Below are positions 30,013 to 37,052 of a DNA stretch of 40,448 nucleotides, one piece after another (the stretch's first letter is position 1; each line of letters starts with the position of its first letter). Both the position numbers and the translations under genes were made by a program. The notes under the pieces are model-generated. The model had not been told where the DNA came from. It made no database searches and saw nothing but the letters and a program-made list of their open reading frames with translations. Origin of the DNA: Flavobacteriaceae bacterium (lineage in GTDB: Bacteria; Bacteroidota; Bacteroidia; Flavobacteriales; Flavobacteriaceae); contig JANQHL010000139.1 in assembly GCA_028277085.1 (NCBI GenBank), positions 1 through 40,448 on the forward strand, given 5' to 3'.

Positions 30013-30110
30013 TTTAAAAATGATATTAAATTTTAAAGGGTAATTTTTTCATTTTCATATAGTGTTCTCGTAAAAGGGCCTTGTTTTCGGACAGGGCTCT
30101 TTGTTTTTAA
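30013..30110 (+). ncRNA. Predicted small RNA 1 (~100 nt)
   Basis: Bounded by P1 -7 box and an 11-bp terminator hairpin; no convincing ORF. Confidence 0.6.
30073..30108 (+). terminator. Intrinsic terminator of predicted sRNA 1
   Basis: AAAGGGCCTTG-TTTTCGGA-CAGGGCTCTTT followed by GTTTTT. Confidence 0.8.
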
Positions 30111-30159
30111 ATATCCTACTCCCTAACCCTCTTCCATGAAATGCACAAAACCACGATAA

Positions 30160-30175
30160 AATGCACTTGTGCATT
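30160..30175. promoter_or_regulatory. Perfect palindromic site AATGCAC-TT-GTGCATT
   Basis: 7-bp arms, 2-bp spacer; an additional AATGCAC half lies at 30140-30146. Confidence 0.45.
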
Positions 30176-30188
30176 GGTTACCCCTTAG

Positions 30189-30254
30189 TTCACAACAAAA
30201 AAATACACTTTCACAACAAAACGGCAACTTGCACCCGCTTTCCCTCTATTTTTG
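30189..30254 (+). promoter_or_regulatory. LytTR-type direct-repeat operator plus promoter (P2)
   Basis: TTCACAACAAAA at 30189 and again at 30210 (21-bp period, identical 12-mers); TATTTTTG at 30247 (37 bp after second repeat start). Confidence 0.8.
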
Positions 30255-30259
30255 AATCG

Positions 30260-30338
30260 GACATTGTTGCCCCCCAAATCTTACATCCATATAATGTCTT
30301 AAAAAGACTGTACAAAGATTAAGTGCGGTCTTTTTTTT
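30260..30338 (+). ncRNA. Predicted small RNA 2 (~80 nt) with C-rich loop
   Basis: Starts just after P2; 6-bp stem GACATT(30260-30265)/AATGTC(30293-30298) presents loop GTTGCCCCCCAAATCTTACATCCATAT; ends in 12-bp terminator. Confidence 0.6.
30302..30338 (+). terminator. Intrinsic terminator of predicted sRNA 2
   Basis: AAAAGACTGTAC-AAAGATTAA-GTGCGGTCTTTTTTTT. Confidence 0.85.
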
Positions 30339-30404
30339 AATTGTGGACCATCTTTACGGTAATGAATACATTGCTGTACAGGTAGTTGTAGCATTTTTGC
30401 AATT

Positions 30405-30470
30405 TTCACCACTTAAGCTACTGGATTTACAACAAAAATTGATTACACAGCCAGGAGGATATTAATTTTG
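30405..30470 (+). promoter_or_regulatory. LytTR-type direct-repeat operator plus promoter (P3) of histidine kinase
   Basis: TTCACCACTTAA (30405) and TTTACAACAAAA (30426), 21-bp period; TAATTTTG at 30463 (37 bp after second repeat start). Confidence 0.75.
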
Positions 30471-30532
30471 TAATGACAAGCAGAAAGACTGCATTTTTAA
30501 AATGGATTCGTCCCAAGAAAGGACATGAAGTA

Positions 30533-32497
30533 ATGGTTAGGCCGAAAAGAAAAACGCTGATTTTTTTTGCATTCCTTTTTCTGGGATTAGGGGTGCTACA
30601 GGCGCAATTTGTCCAGGAAGAGGAAGATCCTTTCAAAGCATTTCAGGAAACCAACGGTGCAGCAAATAAATTAGACTTTTTCTACGATACCCCTAACCGA
30701 TATAAAAATAGCTCGGCCTACGATTGGTTAGAAGTGGTGAAAGTATATCTGAATACTGCAGAAAAATCAAAAGACACTTTGGGTATTCAGGCGTACAGAT
30801 TAATGCAAGCACAGCTGTATAATGATATAGCTGATCATTATAAAAGCATAGCCATCGCCAATGAACTTTTCAAGGAGGTAGATAGTTTGGACAGTACTTC
30901 CGTGAAGTTAATCCTGCAGCTTTTAGACCTCAATTACGGAAAGCTTCAAATGTATGACAAGCAAATTGAGATTCGTGAACAAATGCAAGCACTCGGTATT
31001 ACTCAGAGCGTTCCGTTTTATGATATTTATGCAAACATGGGGCTCTACAGGAAGGCGATGGAACAATATATACTTGCGGTAAAGCCCACAATTCCGGATA
31101 ATGATCATTTGGCGTTGGCCAAACACCACAATACGGTAGGCCACTACCTTTACCTGGATAAATCCCCGGAAACCGCTACTAATGAGTTTAAAAAGGCTTT
31201 GGGTTTTCTGGAAGTCTATATCAACGACATTTCCAAACAAAAATCCGATAAAGATATTTTTGAAAGTGAAGCGCTAAAGGCAGAGATTGAAGGAAACATT
31301 GGCAAATGTCATGTGCAACTTAAAGAGTATCCGGAAGCAGTACCTCTTTTGACCAATAGCCTTAGTGTTTTGGAAGAGTTCAATAATGGAAGCTATAAAA
31401 AGCAAATTATTGACAACACTCTGAATCTGGCAGAAGCACATCTCAAACTGGAGAATGACGAAACTGCAAAAGCGCTTTTGGATAACGAATTTGAAAGTAT
31501 AGCCATTAAACAAGAAATCAAGCGAAATAAACTGTTGGCGGACTACTTTGATATACAAGAAAACTTCAGAAGTAGCTCAGGCTTTTACAAGCGGAACGAA
31601 TATATTATGGATTCCTTAAAAGCGAACGAAAGATCTATTTTGCAACAACAGTTGGTAGCTATAGTTGGCACCTCTGATTTAGAAAACTCTAGACGACTTA
31701 TCAACGAACAGAAACTGGCGAACGAAAAAATTAGAAGTGAAATACAGGCAAAAGACGAAAGGATAAATCTGGTTATTATTTCCTTGATTTTCACCTTACT
31801 GGGTTTCATGGGGTTGGTATATGCTTATCTTAAAAGTATCAAGAATCAGCGCCTTATTGCAGAACAAAAATATATTATTGAAAACTCGCTTAAAGAGAAG
31901 GATTCCTTGCTAAAGGAAATTCATCATCGTGTAAAGAACAACCTGCAAATGGTCTCGAGTTTGTTGAGCCTTCAAACCCGAAATACGAAGAGCAAAGCTG
32001 CAATTGAAGCCCTTGAAGAAGGAAAAAGCAGGGTTAAAGCAATGGCCCTGATCCATCAAAAGCTGTATCAAAATGAAGACCTGTCGGTTATTGAGATGCA
32101 AGGATATATAGAAAGTCTGATTAACAGTGTGCAATCCGTTTACAAAAAGGGAGGACACAATATCAGCATTACGGTAGATGCCGAAGGTACAGAACTGGAT
32201 ATCGACAGAGCCATTCCTTTCGGGCTTATTTTGAATGAATTGGTGTCCAATACCTTTAAATATGCATTTCCTGAAAGTGATGATAATGGGAAAATTTACA
32301 TCCATCTAAGGAAAAATGGCGATGAGGGTTATTTTGAGTATTCGGATAACGGAGTAGGCCTACCCGAAGATACCGACGAACGAACCAGTAATTCTATGGG
32401 GCTACGTTTAATCAATCGGCTTGTAAATCAACTACAATCCAAGTTAAATGTTGATCGGGCAAACGAAGGAGTCCGTTTCTGGTTTAATTTTAACTAA
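30533..32497 (+). CDS. TPR-containing sensor histidine kinase, HisKA_2 type
   Basis: EIHHRVKNNLQMVSSLLSLQTR, LILNELVSNTFKYAF, YSDNGVGLP, SMGLRLINRL. ORF begins 30473, but the -7 box at 30463-30470 places the start site at or after that ATG; Met at 30533 (MVRPKRKTLIFFAFLFLGLGVLQAQ signal peptide) is preferred. Confidence 0.9.
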   Translation: MVRPKRKTLIFFAFLFLGLGVLQAQFVQEEEDPFKAFQETNGAANKLDFFYDTPNRYKNSSAYDWLEVVKVYLNTAEKSKDTLGIQAYRLMQAQLYNDIADHYKSIAIANELFKEVDSLDSTSVKLILQLLDLNYGKLQMYDKQIEIREQMQALGITQSVPFYDIYANMGLYRKAMEQYILAVKPTIPDNDHLALAKHHNTVGHYLYLDKSPETATNEFKKALGFLEVYINDISKQKSDKDIFESEALKAEIEGNIGKCHVQLKEYPEAVPLLTNSLSVLEEFNNGSYKKQIIDNTLNLAEAHLKLENDETAKALLDNEFESIAIKQEIKRNKLLADYFDIQENFRSSSGFYKRNEYIMDSLKANERSILQQQLVAIVGTSDLENSRRLINEQKLANEKIRSEIQAKDERINLVIISLIFTLLGFMGLVYAYLKSIKNQRLIAEQKYIIENSLKEKDSLLKEIHHRVKNNLQMVSSLLSLQTRNTKSKAAIEALEEGKSRVKAMALIHQKLYQNEDLSVIEMQGYIESLINSVQSVYKKGGHNISITVDAEGTELDIDRAIPFGLILNELVSNTFKYAFPESDDNGKIYIHLRKNGDEGYFEYSDNGVGLPEDTDERTSNSMGLRLINRLVNQLQSKLNVDRANEGVRFWFNFN

Positions 32498-32598
32498 GCT
32501 GGTCTTTTGTGTTGTGAGACTACACTAAACGTTAACTTTTTTTCACCTTGCACCTCCTGCTGTATACTAAACTGGAATAGTAGTATTTTTGCCGATCA

Positions 32599-33651
32599 AT
32601 GCAAGCGAGCCATTCAAAGCATATTCTCAATTTCAAAAGGCCAAGCGGCACCTCCAGGGGGATCTTAAAACAAAAGGAGACATGGTTTATCATACTTCGG
32701 GATGGGAACCGCTATGGGATAGGAGAATGTGGACTTTTACGGGGTTTAAGCATAGATGACAAACCCGATTATGAAAGGCAATTGTTATGGACCTGCAAGA
32801 ACATCCATTTAGATAAGCAAGAACTTCTGCAGAAATTAGAAGACTTTCCATCTATAAAATTTGGATTAGAACAAGCATTGCTATCTTTTGAAGGCAGCAG
32901 CACCTTTGAACTCTTTCCCTCCCGCTTCACTTCATCAGAAGCAGCTATTCCTATCAATGGCCTTATTTGGATGGGAGAAGAGTCATTTATGTTGGACCAA
33001 ATTCAACAACGTTTGGAACAGGGATTCCGATGTATTAAGATGAAGATCGGAGCCATTGATTTTGCGGTGGAATTGAAACTCCTGAAAAATATTAGAAGGC
33101 AATTCCCCGAAAAAGAGCTGGTGCTACGTGTGGACGCTAATGGCGCTTTTTCCCCTTCAAGAGCCATAGCAGTCCTGAACCAATTGGCAGAACTAGGGAT
33201 ACATTCCATTGTACAGCCTATTGCAAAGATGCAATGAAAGGCAATGGCTGATTTATGCCGGAAAACTCCTGTTCCTATTGCACTGGATGAAGAATTGATT
33301 GGGATTCACAATACCATGGAAAGAAAGGAGTTGCTGCAGATCATTCGTCCGCAATATATCATTTTAAAACCCAGTTTACTAGGAGGATATACCTCTTGCA
33401 AAGAATGGATTACCCTGGCTGAGCAATTTGGAATAGGATGGTGGGTGACCAGTGCGCTGGAAAGTAATGTGGGGTTAAATGCCATAGCGCAATGGACCTT
33501 TACGCTGAACAATACAATGCCACAGGGGCTCGGTACGGGAAGCCTTTTTACCAACAATTTCACAAGCCCGCTCGAAGTGGAGAATGGAAATTTATATTAT
33601 AGAAAACAACTATCTTGGCAGCACGATATAATTCAACAACTATGTACATAG
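32599..33651 (+). pseudogene. menC: o-succinylbenzoate synthase interrupted by in-frame TGA (33235-33237)
   Basis: Two in-frame ORFs (32599..33237 and 33244..33651) together form one enolase-superfamily OSBS: KMKIG, DANGAF, [IVQPI], DEELIG, LKPSLLGGY. Confidence 0.85.
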
Positions 33652-34586
33652 AACAGGGGTATAAAGGCGATATAGGTCTGTGGAAGTTTTTTATCATTCC
33701 TACTTTATTTGTTGGTTATGTGGCCTTTAACGCAGTGGCCATGTATTTATCTCCTATGGACACCACGGCCATGATGAATACCATGATCGAACAACTGGGA
33801 CCTTCGATAACGTTAATTTTTTTACTTCTCCCTTTTGCCGTTGGACTTCTGGTGGTAATCGGTTGGACGTATCTGGTGCATCCTCAGCCACTAACCGCCT
33901 TAACTACCTCTCGGAAAAAAGTAGACTGGAGACGTATTTTTTATGCTTTTTTTCTTTGGGGAGGGATCACTGCAATTTTCACCCTTGGGGATGTCTTTGC
34001 CTCACCTGACGACTATGTATGGAATTTTGATTTGGAGAAGTTTTTGATACTGGCAGTAATAGCCATACTTCTTATCCCACTGCAAACTAGTTTTGAGGAA
34101 TACCTTTTTCGGGGTCATCTTATGCAGGGCCTTGGGTTATTGGCAAAGAACAGATGGGTACCCTTAGTGGTTACCTCAATACTATTTGGACTGTTACATG
34201 TGGCGAATCCCGAAGTGGAAAAGTTGGGCTATGGAATTATGGTGTACTATATTGGCACCGGGTTTTTTTTGGGGATAATGACATTAATGGATGAAGGCCT
34301 GGAACTGGCTTTGGGATTTCATGCAGCAAATAATTTGATCACAGCCTTATTAGTTACCGCAGATTGGACCGCCTTTCAAACAGACTCTATTTATCGAAAT
34401 GTTGCTGAGCCAACTTTAGGTTGGGATGTGATCATCCCCGTATTTGTGGTATTTCCCATCCTGTTGTTCATCTTTAGCAAAAAATACCGTTGGACTAACT
34501 GGAAAGAGCGTTTATCCGGAAAAGTACTGACCAAAGAACAATTTGTTGCTTTGCAAAATGAGGATACACCCGCAGTTCAAACTTAA
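33642..34586 (+). CDS. CPBP-family intramembrane metalloprotease
   Basis: EEYLFRGHLMQGLG, SILFGLLHVANPE, FHAANNLITALL; ORF extends to 33615, Met at 33642 overlaps menC stop and is the likelier start. Confidence 0.88.
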   Translation: MYIEQGYKGDIGLWKFFIIPTLFVGYVAFNAVAMYLSPMDTTAMMNTMIEQLGPSITLIFLLLPFAVGLLVVIGWTYLVHPQPLTALTTSRKKVDWRRIFYAFFLWGGITAIFTLGDVFASPDDYVWNFDLEKFLILAVIAILLIPLQTSFEEYLFRGHLMQGLGLLAKNRWVPLVVTSILFGLLHVANPEVEKLGYGIMVYYIGTGFFLGIMTLMDEGLELALGFHAANNLITALLVTADWTAFQTDSIYRNVAEPTLGWDVIIPVFVVFPILLFIFSKKYRWTNWKERLSGKVLTKEQFVALQNEDTPAVQT

Positions 34587-35628
34587 CGGCTGCTGTTATG
34601 ACAGCGAAACCTTAAAGGAGGTTGCCGCCACCTTATCTAAAAATGGAAAACCTTACGAGAAAGCTGTGGGTGATTTTTTGCAGCATTGGTTCAATGCATC
34701 AAAGACAATTGCAGTAACCACTTCCGGCTCTACAGGGGCACCTAAGAAAATCTCCTTGCAAAAGGAACACATGATCAATTCCGCCTTGGCTACTGGAAGT
34801 TTTTTAAGTACTAAGCCGGGAGATTCCGCCTTGTTATGTCTTTCCGCTGAATTTATAGCTGGAAAGATGATGCTGGTAAGAGCCCTGATACTCGGATTGG
34901 ATTTGGATGTGGTCGCGCCTACTTCTGAACCTTTGCAATCTGTCTCAAAGACTTATGGCTTCTGTGCTATGGTACCCTTACAAGCACGGAACTCCCTTTC
35001 TGAGCTAAATAAAGTCAAGACCCTTATCCTTGGTGGCGCTCCGGTATCCTCCAGACTGGCGCAAGAATTAAAAAACCTAAACACCAATATTTATGAAACC
35101 TATGGGATGACGGAGACCGTTTCCCATGTAGCTGTAAAGCAAATCGCATCAGCGGGGCCACTTGAAAACACTACCTACTTCCAAACGCTTCCTTATGTTA
35201 GTATCACCACTGATACTAGAGGCTGTCTGGTGATAATAGCGCCAAGAATAAGCGATAAAAAAGTTGTGACCAATGATCTGGTAAGGTTAAAGGGTACTAC
35301 CCATTTTAAGTGGTTAGGGAGGTATGATAACATTATCAATTCGGGAGGGATCAAATTGATTCCGGAGGAAATAGAGGCAAAGCTGGCCTCCAGCCTTAAT
35401 TGCCGATTCTTTATCGCCGGAGTACCGGATGCCGACCTGGGCGAAAAAGTAGTCTTGTTTGTAGAAGCACAGCTGGATAAACAGCTGCTATTGGAAAAGT
35501 TGAAAATGAACAAGGAACTCACTCAATTTGAAATTCCTAAAGAGGTGGTGACGGTTGTATCGTTTAAAGAAACCAAAAATGGCAAAGTAGACCGTAAGGC
35601 AACACAGAAATCTTTAGGGAAAACCTAA
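34558..35628 (+). CDS. menE: o-succinylbenzoate-CoA ligase
   Basis: AMP-binding: TTSGSTGAPKKISL, YETYGMTETVSHVA, YDNIINSGGIKLIPEEIE, KNGKVDRKA; ORF opens at 34543, Met at 34558 is plausible. Confidence 0.9.
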   Translation: MRIHPQFKLNGCCYDSETLKEVAATLSKNGKPYEKAVGDFLQHWFNASKTIAVTTSGSTGAPKKISLQKEHMINSALATGSFLSTKPGDSALLCLSAEFIAGKMMLVRALILGLDLDVVAPTSEPLQSVSKTYGFCAMVPLQARNSLSELNKVKTLILGGAPVSSRLAQELKNLNTNIYETYGMTETVSHVAVKQIASAGPLENTTYFQTLPYVSITTDTRGCLVIIAPRISDKKVVTNDLVRLKGTTHFKWLGRYDNIINSGGIKLIPEEIEAKLASSLNCRFFIAGVPDADLGEKVVLFVEAQLDKQLLLEKLKMNKELTQFEIPKEVVTVVSFKETKNGKVDRKATQKSLGKT

Positions 35629-35653
35629 ATTTGAACAACACCATAAATCTTTA

Positions 35654-36997
35654 ATGATGACCATCCGATTATTATTCTTTTTGGTACCGTATTTTGTTTT
35701 TTCACAACAAATCCTTTCAGAACGGGAGCAGGCCAAAGTAATAGACGAGATCCTGGCAGAACGTTTTACAAACCTGTTGCCCCAATTGATGGATGAGGCA
35801 GGTATTGATATGTGGGTGCTGATATCCCGGGAATACAATGAAGATCCGGTGTTGCGCACCATGTTACCTGCAACCTGGTTAAACGCAAGGAGGCGCACAA
35901 TCCTCTTGTTTTACAGGGATAAAGAAAGGGATAGTATCCATAAACTCGCAGTGGCCCGCTATAATGTTGGTAAAAACATTACCTCTGCCTGGGATAAAGA
36001 AAAGGAGCCGGATCAATGGAAACGATTAGTACAGCTTATAGAAGAACGGAGTCCTGATAAGATCGGACTTAACTTTTCCAAGGATCACAATATCGCGGAT
36101 GGATTGGTAAAAACGGATTATTCAGAATTCGTGCAACGCTTACCAAAAAAATACCATAACAAAATCGTTTCTGCGGAGCAATTGGCCGTTCGATGGATAG
36201 AGACCAGAACCGAAAGGGAAATGGTCATTTATGATCAACTGGTCAATATTACGCACAACATTATTGCCGAGGCCTTTTCGGAAAAAGTGATCACTCCCGG
36301 AATAACAACTACCGGAAAAGTGGAATGGTGGATGCGTCAAAAAGTTACGGACTTAGGCTTAAAGACCTGGTTCCATCCTACTGTTGATGTACAACGTACC
36401 AGTGAAAACACGGTAGCAAATCTTTATTCCTTCTCTGACGGGCCCGAGGACGTGGTTATTTTACCAGGAGATCTGGTACATTGCGATGTCGGCATTACCT
36501 ATTTGAGACTGAATACGGACTGTCAGGAGCTAGCTTATGTCTTAAAACCGGAAGAGACAGAAGCCCCGGACTTTTTGGTTAAAGCACTGGAAGCAGGGAA
36601 TAAGGTTCAGGACTTTTTGACAGCTAACATGATTGAGGGTCGAACTGGTAATGAAATATTGGCAAAGTCTTTGGCTGAGGCTAGAGCGGCAGGGTTTAAA
36701 CCTGTGATTTACACCCATCCGTTGGGTTTCTATGGGCATTCAGCAGGGACTACTATCGGCATGTGGGATGCACAGGAAGGGGTAATGAAAGACGATGGGG
36801 AAAGGTATCCATTACGGCCTAACACGGTTTATGCCATCGAATTAAATACCACAGTCACCATTCCCGAATGGAAAAGGGATATTCGGGTGATGTTAGAGGA
36901 AGCCGGCTTTTTTGGGAAGAAGGGATTTCGCTACGTAAACGGACGACAGACGAAGCTTTTGCTTATTCCAAGGGTAAGAAATTACCAGGGGAATTAG
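35654..36997 (+). CDS. M24-family Xaa-Pro peptidase-like secreted protein
   Basis: Signal peptide; WMRQKVTDLGLKTWFHPTVDVQR, GDLVHCDVGITYLRLNTDCQELAYV, THPLGFYGHSAGTTIG, YAIELNTTVTIPEW. Confidence 0.87.
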   Translation: MMTIRLLFFLVPYFVFSQQILSEREQAKVIDEILAERFTNLLPQLMDEAGIDMWVLISREYNEDPVLRTMLPATWLNARRRTILLFYRDKERDSIHKLAVARYNVGKNITSAWDKEKEPDQWKRLVQLIEERSPDKIGLNFSKDHNIADGLVKTDYSEFVQRLPKKYHNKIVSAEQLAVRWIETRTEREMVIYDQLVNITHNIIAEAFSEKVITPGITTTGKVEWWMRQKVTDLGLKTWFHPTVDVQRTSENTVANLYSFSDGPEDVVILPGDLVHCDVGITYLRLNTDCQELAYVLKPEETEAPDFLVKALEAGNKVQDFLTANMIEGRTGNEILAKSLAEARAAGFKPVIYTHPLGFYGHSAGTTIGMWDAQEGVMKDDGERYPLRPNTVYAIELNTTVTIPEWKRDIRVMLEEAGFFGKKGFRYVNGRQTKLLLIPRVRNYQGN

Positions 36998-37052
36998 CCT
37001 TGTTAAAGTTTTCCTTAGGAATTCTTAAATAGGAGTACTTTTTAGTAATTTA

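Noticed and set aside
30020-30043. Seven-codon ORF MILNFKG* inside predicted sRNA 1
   Set aside because: Too short, AT-rich chance ORF; no evidence of translation, though conservation could be checked.
30120-30300. Possible CRISPR array or tandem repeat because of repeated TTCACAACAAAA
   Set aside because: Only paired 12-bp repeats at 21-bp spacing tied to promoters; no repeat-spacer array and no cas genes.
35701-35712. TTCACAACAAAT, a near-perfect match to the LytTR-like repeat
   Set aside because: Inside the signal-peptide coding region of the M24 peptidase, with no 21-bp partner and no TAnnTTTG at +37; coincidental coding match.
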